Shown here: piece after piece, positions 1 to 7,464 of the stretch | Layout of the letters: every line of letters starts with the position of its first letter | Numbering within the stretch: the stretch's first letter is position 1 | Assembly: GCF_001436255.1 (NCBI RefSeq) | Contig: NZ_AZEI01000025.1 | Coordinates: 1 to 36,672, forward strand | Reading direction: 5' to 3' | DNA length: 36,672 nt | From: Lentilactobacillus rapi DSM 19907 = JCM 15042 | GTDB taxonomy: Bacteria > Bacillota > Bacilli > Lactobacillales > Lactobacillaceae | Notes under the pieces: model-generated | What the model was told of the DNA's origin: nothing | The model's input: the letters and a program-made list of their open reading frames with translations, nothing else | Databases searched by the model: none | Program-made: the position numbers and the translations under genes

Positions 1-2
1 GA

Positions 3-728
3 AAACCAACAGTTCTAACCTGCCGTTTTCCTACATTTTACGGGTGCCTTTTACAAGCCTTGGCATATGTGCGTGATCTGAAGAAGAAAGTCGTATCGAC
101 CACTGTTTTATTTATTGCCGGCAACCACGACATGATCAGAAACGTGACTTATGAGGAGCTTGAAGAGGGCAACTGGCCTGGATATCTTAACAATCGATTT
201 GTTGATATTCCTAACACTGATATTAGAATTATCGGGATTAACGGATGGTATGACTACTCATTTGCCAGCAATGTGGCCAAATCAAAATCAGATTTTTATC
301 ACTGGAAACAGACATATTGGATAGACAGCCAAATTTCGCAGCCTATGAGCGATATTGAACGAGAGAACATCGTTCTTCAAGAATTGGAGAAACAGCTCAT
401 AGCGGCCAAAAATCCGTCGAAAAAGGTGATTGTGATGACGCACTTTGTTCCGAATCAAAAGTTCATTCGATATACAAAAGATTTTCGCTTTTGGAATATG
501 GCAAATGCGATGATGGGAAGCGTCAGATTTCAGGCACTTATTGACCAATATGCGGTTGATTCTGTGATCTTTGGCCACATTCATAATCGGTATGCGCCAA
601 TGAAAATTAAGGCAACCTGGTATTACAACGGAGCAGTTGGCTACCACAATCACCATCATAATGAATGGCAAAGCGCTGATTTCATAACTGAATGGCAACA
701 CCAACTCAAATTTATTCAAATAAATTGA
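3..728 (+). CDS. Metallophosphoesterase, 5'-partial or damaged
   Basis: C-terminal part of a calcineurin-like metallophosphoesterase, probably a hydrolase of phosphate esters; the substrate is unknown. The GNHD metal-binding motif (FIAGNHDM) lies about 20 residues after the TTG at 60. A THFVP histidine segment and a GHIHNR motif follow, which are the later metal ligands of this fold. The reading frame is open to the left edge, and the TTG at 60 has no ribosome binding site, so the true start is outside the window. The residues encoded just before position 60 do not show the GDxxxD motif that normally sits 15-20 residues before this point. The 5' end may therefore be frameshifted. The family call is secure; intactness is not. 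Confidence 0.75.
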   Translation, partial: KPTVLTCRFPTFYGCLLQALAYVRDLKKKVVSTTVLFIAGNHDMIRNVTYEELEEGNWPGYLNNRFVDIPNTDIRIIGINGWYDYSFASNVAKSKSDFYHWKQTYWIDSQISQPMSDIERENIVLQELEKQLIAAKNPSKKVIVMTHFVPNQKFIRYTKDFRFWNMANAMMGSVRFQALIDQYAVDSVIFGHIHNRYAPMKIKATWYYNGAVGYHNHHHNEWQSADFITEWQHQLKFIQIN

Positions 729-737
729 ATATTGCGC

Positions 738-766
738 TTGACGGTGGCCGAAAAATTCTGTATTAT
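738..766 (+). promoter_or_regulatory. Promoter for the tRNA-Tyr/tRNA-Gln unit
   Basis: TTGACG at 738-743 and TATTAT at 761-766 are separated by 17 nt; an overlapping TATAAT-like register also exists. It lies about 35 nt upstream of the tRNA-Tyr 5' end and fits a housekeeping sigma promoter. Confidence 0.7.
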
Positions 767-799
767 AATACTCGTTGGTTTGATAGCAAACACAATGCT

Positions 800-882
800 G
801 GAGGGGTAGCGAAGTCTGGCTAAACGCGGCGGACTGTAAATCCGCTCCTTCGGGTTCGGTGGTTCGAATCCACTCCCCTCCA
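800..882 (+). tRNA. tRNA-Tyr (GTA)
   Basis: An 83-nt class II tRNA. The acceptor stem is GGAGGGG/CCCCTCC with discriminator A. The anticodon loop CTGTAAA carries GTA, a long variable arm is present, and the T-loop is GGTTCGAATCC. The 3' CCA is not encoded. Tyrosine tRNA is the class II tRNA expected with a GTA anticodon. Confidence 0.95.
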
Positions 883-891
883 TTTCATTTT

Positions 892-963
892 TGGGCTATA
901 GCCAAGAGGTAAGGCAACGGGTTTTGATCCCGTGATGCGCTGGTTCGAACCCAGCTAGCCCAA
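892..963 (+). tRNA. tRNA-Gln (TTG)
   Basis: A 72-nt tRNA starting nine bases after tRNA-Tyr. The acceptor stem is TGGGCTA/TAGCCCA. The anticodon stem ACGGG/CCCGT encloses TTTTGAT with anticodon TTG, and the T-arm is GGTTCGAACCC. CCA is not encoded. It is probably co-transcribed with tRNA-Tyr and ended by the hairpin at about 978. Confidence 0.95.
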
Positions 964-977
964 TCGTTACGCCTTTC

Positions 978-1022
978 GTCGTTTTATCAAGTGTTAATCA
1001 CTTGGTATGGCGACTTTTTTTG
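978..1022 (+). terminator. Intrinsic terminator of the tRNA pair
   Basis: Outer stem GTCG/CGAC (978-981/1011-1014) and inner stem CAAGTG/CACTTG (988-993/999-1004) are followed by a run of T from 1015. Confidence 0.75.
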
Positions 1023-1101
1023 TGTCTTTGGATAGCTCTGATTGTCACAGATTAGGGGGAAGGACACAAAGGTTACGATGTTCCTTGATACTATTAAATT
1101 G

Positions 1102-1155
1102 AAAAAGGGCCTCAGATATATCGGATGATAAAAATCCAATATCTGAGGCCTTTTA
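1102..1155. terminator. Bidirectional terminator downstream of the PNPOx gene
   Basis: GGCCTCAGATAT (1108-1119) pairs perfectly with ATATCTGAGGCC (1139-1150). An A-run lies on the left and TTTT on the right, so it can act on either strand. It mainly serves the minus-strand gene ending at 1175. Confidence 0.85.
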
Positions 1156-1174
1156 AAGAAGATAATTTTTAAAC

Positions 1175-1591
1175 TTAGTCCTTCACTGGGTTATTCTCAA
1201 TTTCAATTCCAGCGTTTTTACCGGCATCCAAACTAACTGTTCGATCAACAGAAATCACAACAGCCGCCAATGCCTTAGGAAGTTTATTTGCGGCAGCATA
1301 TTTTTCAGCATCGTCAAATATTTGACCATCCTTGTGAATGGTTGCCTTGCCTTCAACCCGGAAGCCTTTCATGCCGGGATAAGGGTGAAAGGCAGCGGCA
1401 ATCTTAGGATTCACTTGGACGTTGTGCCATGATTGATGACCCGTTTCCTCGTTATAGATTAGATGTTCATCATCAAGAACCCGTAACGTACCCTTAGGGC
1501 CAATTTGTGGATTACCATTTTCATCGACAGTTGCGATAAAGCCAAACGCATCTTGAACTAATTGTTTCTGTTCCTCAGTTAAAGTTGCCAT
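1175..1591 (-). CDS. Pyridoxamine 5'-phosphate oxidase-like flavin-binding protein
   Basis: 138 aa, the size of a single split-barrel (PNPOx-like) domain. The pattern is typical of the family: an N-terminal helix, then GFIATVDENGNPQIGPKG, the strand LRVLDDEHLIYNE, a HQSWHNVQVNPKIAAAF segment and FRVEGKATIH. Such proteins usually bind FMN or F420-like cofactors and act as general oxidoreductases; the true substrate cannot be read from sequence. The start ATG is preceded by AGGAGG. The gene is a single-gene unit on the minus strand ending at the hairpin at 1102-1155. Confidence 0.85.
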   Translation of the reverse strand: MATLTEEQKQLVQDAFGFIATVDENGNPQIGPKGTLRVLDDEHLIYNEETGHQSWHNVQVNPKIAAAFHPYPGMKGFRVEGKATIHKDGQIFDDAEKYAAANKLPKALAAVVISVDRTVSLDAGKNAGIEIENNPVKD

Positions 1592-1710
1592 TATGTGAAC
1601 CTCCTATATTTAAATCAACGTCAAAAATTTTTGATGAACCATGAACAACATTATCGACCCTTTCTTAGGGAAGTGTCAATAATAATGACACGAGTTCAAC
1701 TATTCTCCTG

Positions 1711-2316
1711 CTAATTCGAGCTTACCGATGGACTATTAACCGAAATTGTCACTTCCATCACATAATGGCGAATATGCTCGTGGGCATAACTGAGTGCTTC
1801 GTTAAAGTAATCAAATAAATCATTCACGGAACCGGATAATTTAGTTGCGTAGTGCATTCCTTCAGGATTGAGCCCCTTAGCCTCTGCCATGTTAACGATT
1901 TGCTCGATGTCTTTCATGTAGTCGGCATCCCCAAATGCATAGAAGGAGTACTTACAGTCAACATGCATGTTGGGGAGCGTTTTGCCCAACTTGATTGGGG
2001 TGATTTCTTCATTTAGATAATGATCTGCGTCGGTATCGCCTGGACATCCTTTTGAGAAGGTCAATTCATATACGGTATGAGTTGAATCCGTGTAGGCGAG
2101 TTGGCATGCAGTTTTCACAATATTAACGACATTCTCTTGGCGTCCCCGGTATGTCGTACTGAACATATCCGTTTTTTGCCAAACGGGTAATTCAAGCGAA
2201 TTAAGTTGTTTAATGGCGTCGGTAATGATTGTGGCGAATTGATCGCTCATGGGATAGATACTAAGCTTACAGCCAGTTACGTCTACTGAGCCATCAATAT
2301 TACAGTCGATATTCAT
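1711..2316 (-). CDS. ykoF: YkoF-family thiamine/HMP-binding protein
   Basis: 201 aa, cytoplasmic. Two related halves are visible, one starting at GCKLSIYPMSDQFATII and one at DCKYSFYAFGDADYMKDI. This matches the tandem YKOF domains that bind thiamine and hydroxymethylpyrimidine in Bacillus YkoF. The start is the ATG at 2316. A possible in-frame TTG at 2331 lies inside the GGAGG that serves as ribosome binding site, so it is rejected. The gene follows ykoE after 15 nt and shares its TPP riboswitch. Function is inferred from family and context: holding or delivering imported thiamine precursor. Confidence 0.9.
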   Translation of the reverse strand: MNIDCNIDGSVDVTGCKLSIYPMSDQFATIITDAIKQLNSLELPVWQKTDMFSTTYRGRQENVVNIVKTACQLAYTDSTHTVYELTFSKGCPGDTDADHYLNEEITPIKLGKTLPNMHVDCKYSFYAFGDADYMKDIEQIVNMAEAKGLNPEGMHYATKLSGSVNDLFDYFNEALSYAHEHIRHYVMEVTISVNSPSVSSN

Positions 2317-2331
2317 TTTAAGTTCCTCCAA

Positions 2332-2904
2332 TTATGATTTTCTAGTTTCAAAAGTATGGGCCCGGGTAAATAAATTATGAATCAAACTCACAAGGCCAAC
2401 CGAGAAAATTAGGTTGGAAACTAAGCGAGTGAGAAATAGGGCTAGCATCATCGAAAGTTTTAACTTGATGTAGCCATGGATAAATAACGCAGACCCAAAG
2501 GTGACAACGGTGGACAAAACGGCGGCCAGCAGGAGTGACCGAACATCAAACCGCTTGTATCTAAAGCTCGCAAAACCCAGTTCACTCCCTAGCCCTTGAA
2601 AGAATCCGGCAAATAAGGCCGTAATCCCAAACTGGCCACCCATGCCGCTTTCCAAAAAGGCGCCAAGAATTTCACTGATCAGAGATGAACCTGGCAATCG
2701 AACCACCATAAAAGCGATTGGGCCGCCCATACACCATAGCCCGAATAAGCCTTCACCAACAAAAGGCCCTAAACCAAGTGGTGACAAGATACCGTAAACT
2801 AACGTGTACAGCCAGTCTGAAAAAACAAAAATGAATCCAAACAAAACAGAAATAATTGCAATCGTGATAATATCACGCAAATGCCATTTCGCTAATACTT
2901 TCAA
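2332..2904 (-). CDS. ykoE: ECF transporter S component, YkoE-like (thiamine precursor uptake)
   Basis: 190 aa, highly hydrophobic, about five to six membrane helices. It starts MKVLAKWHLRDI and has the segment GFIFVFSDWLYTLVYG and a FVGEGLFGLWCMGGPIAF region typical of YkoE. It would be the substrate-binding S component of an energy-coupling-factor importer for hydroxymethylpyrimidine or thiamine. The TTG at 2904 is chosen because GGGAGG stands at the correct distance; upstream in-frame codons run back into the riboswitch. No YkoD ATPase or YkoC T component is adjacent, so it probably uses a shared ECF module encoded elsewhere. Control is by the TPP aptamer and terminator at 2924-3096. Confidence 0.88.
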   Translation of the reverse strand: MKVLAKWHLRDIITIAIISVLFGFIFVFSDWLYTLVYGILSPLGLGPFVGEGLFGLWCMGGPIAFMVVRLPGSSLISEILGAFLESGMGGQFGITALFAGFFQGLGSELGFASFRYKRFDVRSLLLAAVLSTVVTFGSALFIHGYIKLKLSMMLALFLTRLVSNLIFSVGLVSLIHNLFTRAHTFETRKS

Positions 2905-2923
2905 AATACAAATCCTCCCAAAT

Positions 2924-2956
2924 AAAAAAGTCCTCAATTCAGTCAGAATTGGGGGC
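2924..2956 (-). terminator. Riboswitch-controlled terminator of the ykoEF leader
   Basis: In the RNA (minus strand) CAATTC and GAATTG pair around TGACT, extended by CC/GG across a bulged A, followed by six U. The 5' half of this stem is also complementary over 10 nt (CCCCAATTCT, 2954-2945) to the 5' flank of the TPP aptamer (AGAATTGGGG, 3091-3082), giving an antiterminator. Confidence 0.8.
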
Positions 2957-3023
2957 CATCGGGTTAAGAACACAAAAATATTACTTAAATACGTTAATAT
3001 TAATTGGTTAACTGATGAAGAAA

Positions 3024-3096
3024 TCCCTTCGCTGATGTTAATCAGATCAGGTTCAATGGGTATATTCTCAGCACGCTGGCACCCCAATTCTCTCTG
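3024..3096 (-). promoter_or_regulatory. TPP riboswitch (THI element)
   Basis: The minus-strand RNA contains the conserved elements in order: GGGGTGCC, GCTGAGA, ATACCC, TTGAACCTGATCTG, then ATCAGCGAAGGGA. These are the pyrimidine- and pyrophosphate-sensing cores of the THI box. It precedes ykoE by about 120 nt with a terminator in between, so thiamine pyrophosphate should reduce expression of the uptake genes. Confidence 0.95.
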
Positions 3097-3099
3097 ATT

Positions 3100-3128
3100 A
3101 TCCTACAGGCTCACCCAAGCATTGTCAA
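3100..3128 (-). promoter_or_regulatory. Promoter of the TPP-riboswitch leader
   Basis: On the minus strand TTGACA (3128-3123) and TAGGAT (3105-3100) are separated by 17 nt. Transcription would start a few bases before the aptamer. Confidence 0.8.
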
Positions 3129-3188
3129 CAGATAACCAGTGATGAAAAGAACGGTATCATTTATTTAACGGTAAACGTGAAATTTTCG

Positions 3189-3217
3189 TTGCAATTTCTT
3201 TTTCAATCCGCTATTGT
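3189..3217 (+). promoter_or_regulatory. Candidate proC promoter
   Basis: TTGCAA (3189-3194) and TATTGT (3212-3217) with 17 nt between, about 38 nt before the proC start. It is divergent from the TPP-leader promoter. Confidence 0.5.
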
Positions 3218-3255
3218 CAAATTATTGATTATTACTTGAAATTAGGAGGCTCATC

Positions 3256-4056
3256 ATGAAAATTGGTTTTATTGGTGTCGGATCGATGGCTCAGGCCATT
3301 ATTCAGGGGCTACTCAAAGCAAAATTGGTGCCGGCAGAGAATATTTTGATTCACAGTGCGCACCAGGCTCATTATGAGAACTATGCCGATAAATTTGGGT
3401 TGACACCGCAGGCAACTAATCTGGACGTTGCCAAGAATAGTGATTTCGTGGTGTTGGCAGTGGTCCCAGCGATTGCCAAGGCTGTGCTTGCCGAAATTCG
3501 TTCAGCGCTCACCAAAGATAAAGTGCTTGTGTCAATTGTGTCAGGAGTTTCCTTGGAGCGATTGGCCGAGCTGACCAATTATGATCTGCCGATTCTCCGA
3601 ACTTTACCAAATATCAATTCGGAATTTGGCCAGGGGATGACCGCGGTTGCTGTCAATGAGAATTTGGCTGGTGACCAAAAAGATCAGGCACTTTCAATTT
3701 TTAAAGCAACCGGTGAAATCAGTGAGTTGCCCGAAACGCTCTTCCCAGTGTTTAGTGCAATTTCTGGTAGCACAGTTGCCTACATTGATTTCTTCATTGA
3801 CGCGCTTAGCCGAGCAGGGGTTAAATACGGTTTGAGTAAGGAGGCCGCCACTAAGATCGCTGCTCAAACGACCTTTGGTTCTGCTGACGCATTGATGCAA
3901 TCTGGAAAGACGCCTGCCGAAATGATTGATAAAGTCTGCTCTCCTGGTGGTGACACAATTGCCGGAGTCTTAGCGATGGAAGAAGCTGGTTTCTTGAGTT
4001 CGGTAGTTAAAGGAATCGATGCAACGATTGACAAGTCAACTGGGAAGACGAAGTAA
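3256..4056 (+). CDS. proC: Pyrroline-5-carboxylate reductase
   Basis: 266 aa, normal length. It catalyses the NAD(P)H-dependent reduction of 1-pyrroline-5-carboxylate to L-proline, the last step of proline synthesis, in the cytoplasm. The Rossmann signature GFIGVGSMAQA is at residues 4-14. The C-terminal family signature SPGGDTIAGVLAMEEAGF begins near residue 229. The ATG follows TTAGGAGG. It stands alone, without proA or proB, and ends at a strong terminator at 4104, so it is monocistronic. It may serve to use pyrroline-5-carboxylate from other sources; that is inference. Confidence 0.95.
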   Translation: MKIGFIGVGSMAQAIIQGLLKAKLVPAENILIHSAHQAHYENYADKFGLTPQATNLDVAKNSDFVVLAVVPAIAKAVLAEIRSALTKDKVLVSIVSGVSLERLAELTNYDLPILRTLPNINSEFGQGMTAVAVNENLAGDQKDQALSIFKATGEISELPETLFPVFSAISGSTVAYIDFFIDALSRAGVKYGLSKEAATKIAAQTTFGSADALMQSGKTPAEMIDKVCSPGGDTIAGVLAMEEAGFLSSVVKGIDATIDKSTGKTK

Positions 4057-4103
4057 GCAACTTCCGGTTAATGGTTTCTGATTCAGCAAGGTTTTGCGGG
4101 CAG

Positions 4104-4151
4104 GGGTTATGCTTGCATTGTCAGTTTGAAATGCAAGCATAACCCTTTTTC
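4104..4151 (+). terminator. Terminator of proC
   Basis: A perfect 15-bp stem GGGTTATGCTTGCAT/ATGCAAGCATAACCC (4104-4118/4131-4145) is followed by TTTTT. Confidence 0.9.
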
Positions 4152-4286
4152 TACGGCCTGAAACGATTGTTCACCGGCACTTCTCAGCATAATCATCCGG
4201 ACAAATTTGGTTTGCAGTGATCTAGACCTCATAGATTTCAATTATTATGTTAAAATGAAGTATAAAGAAGACCAAAGGAGTTGGTA

Positions 4287-4994
4287 ATGGTGGGTTTGCC
4301 AATTTATATTCAGATTCATAATGATATAAAGCGAAAAATCGAAGCCGATAAATGGAAAATTGGTGATCGAATCCCCTCTGAACGTGAGTTGTCTACAGAA
4401 TTTGGCGTTAGTCGGATGACTTTGCGACAGGCCATTCAGACTCTTGTTGACGAAGGAATCTTGGAACGACGGGTTGGTTCTGGAACGTTCGTTGCCAATC
4501 AGAAAGTTCAGGAAAAGATGTCCGGGGTCACTGGGTTCACGGATTTGATGTTGGCCCAAGGCAAGAAGCCGTCGAGCAAAACGGTTTCGTATCATACGAT
4601 GGAACCATCATTGAGTGAAATGGAGAAACTGCACATTACTCAAGATCAACCTGTTTTGCGGATGGAGCGAATTCGATATGGCGACGATGTGCCAATTTGC
4701 TTTGAGGTTGCGACGGTGCCCGAGAATATTGTCGAGGGCTTGGAAAAGTCCGAGGTAACCAGTTCGTTGTATCGGACACTAGAGCAAAAGAAAGACCTTC
4801 AGATTGGTAAAGCCCAACAGACGGTTTCAGCAATGTTGGCTTCCGAACGGATTGCGGAATATCTCAATATTAAGCGAGGAGAGGCAATCTTACGTTTACG
4901 CCAAATTACATATTTACAAGACGGTCGACCATTTGAGTATGTTCGGACGCAGTATGTTGGCGATCGATTTGAGTTTTATTTGGAAAAAGAATAG
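4287..4994 (+). CDS. GntR-family (HutC/UTRA) transcriptional regulator
   Basis: 235 aa. The N-terminal winged helix includes GDRIPSERELSTEFGVSRMTLRQAIQTLVDEGILERRVGSGTF, the standard GntR DNA-binding signature. The rest is a UTRA effector domain (LRMERIRYGDDVPICFEVATVP and LRLRQITYLQDGRPFEYVRTQYVGDRFEFYLE). It is close in style to NagR/YvoA-type repressors that sense sugar phosphates, but the effector cannot be assigned. The start is ATG 4287, six bases after AAAGGAG; a TTG at 4281 directly abuts the Shine-Dalgarno. The gene lies alone between two terminators, so its regulon is probably elsewhere. A TTAAAAT box about 35 nt upstream may be the -10. Confidence 0.9.
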   Translation: MVGLPIYIQIHNDIKRKIEADKWKIGDRIPSERELSTEFGVSRMTLRQAIQTLVDEGILERRVGSGTFVANQKVQEKMSGVTGFTDLMLAQGKKPSSKTVSYHTMEPSLSEMEKLHITQDQPVLRMERIRYGDDVPICFEVATVPENIVEGLEKSEVTSSLYRTLEQKKDLQIGKAQQTVSAMLASERIAEYLNIKRGEAILRLRQITYLQDGRPFEYVRTQYVGDRFEFYLEKE

Positions 4995-5024
4995 GGCACT
5001 TGAATAAAAGTATTTTGACTATCC

Positions 5025-5082
5025 ATAAAGGCTCCAAAGTTAAAATCCCCAAACTGAGGGGGTTTAACTTTGGAGCCTTTAT
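5025..5082. terminator. Bidirectional terminator between the GntR gene and tagA
   Basis: A 20-bp inverted repeat, ATAAAGGCTCCAAAGTTAAA paired with its complement at 5063-5082, with an inner CCCC/GGGG pairing. It lies between convergent genes, so it can end both transcripts, although the T-runs are short. Confidence 0.85.
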
Positions 5083-5138
5083 GTAATGGATGCCGGCAGG
5101 CGGTGAGATTTTCTGACGCAACGATCGCTGACTTAAGT

Positions 5139-5867
5139 TCAGTTTAAAAAGCGCTGTTTTAAGACTTGCAGCAAGTACTTTGGCAGCACCATTAGTCTGC
5201 CGATTCGTGCGGGTTCCTTCATGACGCGGTACAACCACTCCAAGCGCATTTTTTGCCAGGTTGCCGGGGCGCGTTTCACCGTTCCGGTAAGCACATCAAA
5301 CGACCCGCCAATTCCCATCCAAAGGCCATTCGTAACTGCTCGGTTTCGTTCGATAAATTCTTCTTGTTTCGGGTACCCGGTTGCGACAAACACCATATCC
5401 GGATTAGTCCGGCGAATATCGTTAACGATTTGAGTGTCGTTATCAAAATAACCATCATGGGTGCCGGCAATTACAAGATCTGGAAATTGCCTGCTTACAA
5501 CTTCTCGTAGCTTCTGGATGACGGCTGGTTTTGCCCCGACGAAGTAAGCGGACTTTTGATGTTGATTGCCCCAGCTGAGTAAACTTTCAAATAAATCATA
5601 GCCCGTAACCCGTTCCTCAATCGGTGTTTTTAACAGCTTAGCCCCAATCACAATCCCGATACCGTCAGCGACAATAAAATTGGCACTCTTGATTAATTTG
5701 GTGTATTCCGGGTGATTGCGGGCATACATGACAATCTCCGGATTAGCTGTCACCACAAACGTATTTTGTTGCTGGTCGATTCGCTGTTGAAGCGTCTGTT
5801 CAAATGCGCTTTGAGTTGTATTGATAAATGGAATTCCTAAAATCGATACTTTTGATTGCTTGGTCAT
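5139..5867 (-). CDS. tagA: WecB/TagA/CpsF glycosyltransferase (ManNAc transferase of wall teichoic acid linkage)
   Basis: 242 aa. The family transfers N-acetylmannosamine from UDP-ManNAc to undecaprenyl-PP-GlcNAc, making the teichoic acid linkage unit at the cytoplasmic membrane face. The motif VVTANPEIVMYAR with Thr40 and VADGIGIV with Asp68 match the conserved catalytic region of TagA. GYPKQEEF and GIGGSFDVLTGTVKRAP are further family signatures. The C-terminal arginine/leucine-rich tail (residues 205-242) fits the membrane-associating appendage. The ATG follows GAAGGAG. No other tag genes are adjacent. Confidence 0.92.
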   Translation of the reverse strand: MTKQSKVSILGIPFINTTQSAFEQTLQQRIDQQQNTFVVTANPEIVMYARNHPEYTKLIKSANFIVADGIGIVIGAKLLKTPIEERVTGYDLFESLLSWGNQHQKSAYFVGAKPAVIQKLREVVSRQFPDLVIAGTHDGYFDNDTQIVNDIRRTNPDMVFVATGYPKQEEFIERNRAVTNGLWMGIGGSFDVLTGTVKRAPATWQKMRLEWLYRVMKEPARIGRLMVLPKYLLQVLKQRFLN

Positions 5868-5994
5868 AATGACTCCTTCAATAATTATTTTGAAGCAAAA
5901 ACCGCCATTTTTCTGGTCAATATGACGATAAATGATAGAATTAACATGATTACTTAATTATATAACATCTCACCGGGAAGGATATTGAAACAAT

Positions 5995-7452
5995 ATGTCA
6001 GAAAATAATAATTTGACACTTCACACCGATTTTTACGAAATCAACATGATGGCAACTTATTTTGAGAAGCACATGGAGAATCGTCATGCCGTTTTTGAGG
6101 CCTTCTTCAGAAAACTGCCTTTTGGAAATGGGTATGCTGTTTTCGCTGGCTTGGAGCATATTATTCAATATATCGAGAACCTTCACTTTACTGACTCGGA
6201 TATTGACTATCTTAAAGAAGTGACCGATTATCCGGACAGCTTCTTAAACTACCTGCGAAATTTCAAATTTAAAGGCACAGTCCGTTCAGCGTATGAAGGG
6301 GATGTTGTCTTCGCAAATGAACCGATCCTTCAAGTTGAAGGAACTTTGTGCGAATGTCAATTGGTTGAGACTGCAATTTTAAATATGATCAATTACCAAA
6401 CCCTAATCGCAACCAAGGCATCCCGAATTAGGACGGTTGTTGGTGACGATCCACTGATGGAATTTGGCAGTCGGCGGGCCCAAGAAGTTTCGGCCGCAAT
6501 TTGGGGAACGCGGGCGGCCATTATTGGTGGCTTTAATGCGACTTCCAACGTTTTGGCCGGCAAAAAATTTGGGATTCCGATTAGCGGAACTCACGCCCAT
6601 TCACTCGTTGAATCGTTTGGCAATGATTACAGGGCGTTTCATGCCTATGCCCAAACCCATCACGACTGTGTCTTCCTTGTGGATACTTATGATACGCTCA
6701 AAAGTGGCGTTCCCAGTGCAATCAAAGTTGCTAATGAAATGGGCGACAAAATTAATTTTGCGGGCGTTCGGCTGGACTCGGGTGATATGGCTTACTTGTC
6801 AAAACGAGTTCGAGAAGTTCTTGACCATGCTGGGTATCCCAATACGAAGATTTACGCCTCCAACGATCTCGATGAAACGACGATTGCCAGCTTGAAGATG
6901 CAGCACGCCAAGATTGACGTTTGGGGCGTTGGCACCAAAGTGATTACTGCATTTGATCAACCAGCCCTCGGAGCCGTTTACAAGATGGTGTCAGTTGAAG
7001 ATGACGACGGTCAAATGGTCGATCGGATCAAGATTTCCGGGAATGCGGAAAAAGTTTCCACCCCCGGCAAGAAGCAGGTTTGGCGAATTACCGATACTAA
7101 AGACGGCAAGTCTGAAGGTGATTACATCACGTTGTCAACTGAGGATCCTCGGGAAGAGAAATCAATTTACATGTTCCACCCAAATTATACTTACATCAAC
7201 AAGACCGTTGAAAATTTTGATGCGGAACCTTTACTGAAAACTATTTACAGAGATGGCAAATTGGTTTATGATCGTCCTAATTTATCTCAGATCAGCGATT
7301 ATGCCGAAAAAGAATTGGCAGCGTTGTGGCCTGAATACCGACGGGAACTCAACCCACAAAAGTATCCGGTCGACTTATCACAGAAGTGCTGGGATAATAA
7401 GCGTGACATCATTGAAAAGGTCCGCAATTACGTTCAACAAATAAAATATTAA
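5995..7452 (+). CDS. pncB: Nicotinate phosphoribosyltransferase
   Basis: 485 aa. It converts nicotinate and PRPP to nicotinate mononucleotide with ATP hydrolysis, the entry step of NAD salvage (Preiss-Handler route). The N-terminal LHTDFYEINMMATYF, the block MEFGSRRAQ, and GTHAHSLVESF near residues 198-208 with the phosphorylatable histidine region all match the family. FAGVRLDSGDMAYLSK contains the PRPP-binding region. It is followed after only 12 nt by nadE, so the two form a salvage operon. The ATG at 5995 is preceded by GGGAAGGA. Confidence 0.95.
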   Translation: MSENNNLTLHTDFYEINMMATYFEKHMENRHAVFEAFFRKLPFGNGYAVFAGLEHIIQYIENLHFTDSDIDYLKEVTDYPDSFLNYLRNFKFKGTVRSAYEGDVVFANEPILQVEGTLCECQLVETAILNMINYQTLIATKASRIRTVVGDDPLMEFGSRRAQEVSAAIWGTRAAIIGGFNATSNVLAGKKFGIPISGTHAHSLVESFGNDYRAFHAYAQTHHDCVFLVDTYDTLKSGVPSAIKVANEMGDKINFAGVRLDSGDMAYLSKRVREVLDHAGYPNTKIYASNDLDETTIASLKMQHAKIDVWGVGTKVITAFDQPALGAVYKMVSVEDDDGQMVDRIKISGNAEKVSTPGKKQVWRITDTKDGKSEGDYITLSTEDPREEKSIYMFHPNYTYINKTVENFDAEPLLKTIYRDGKLVYDRPNLSQISDYAEKELAALWPEYRRELNPQKYPVDLSQKCWDNKRDIIEKVRNYVQQIKY

Positions 7453-7464
7453 CGAGGGATGCAT

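Noticed and set aside
288-719. 143-aa minus-strand ORF within the metallophosphoesterase
   Set aside because: It is a shadow of the plus-strand gene that has clear GNHD and GHIH motifs.
2804-3097. 97-aa plus-strand ORF over the ykoE leader
   Set aside because: It is the antisense of the TPP riboswitch and the ykoE 5' end; no ribosome binding site.
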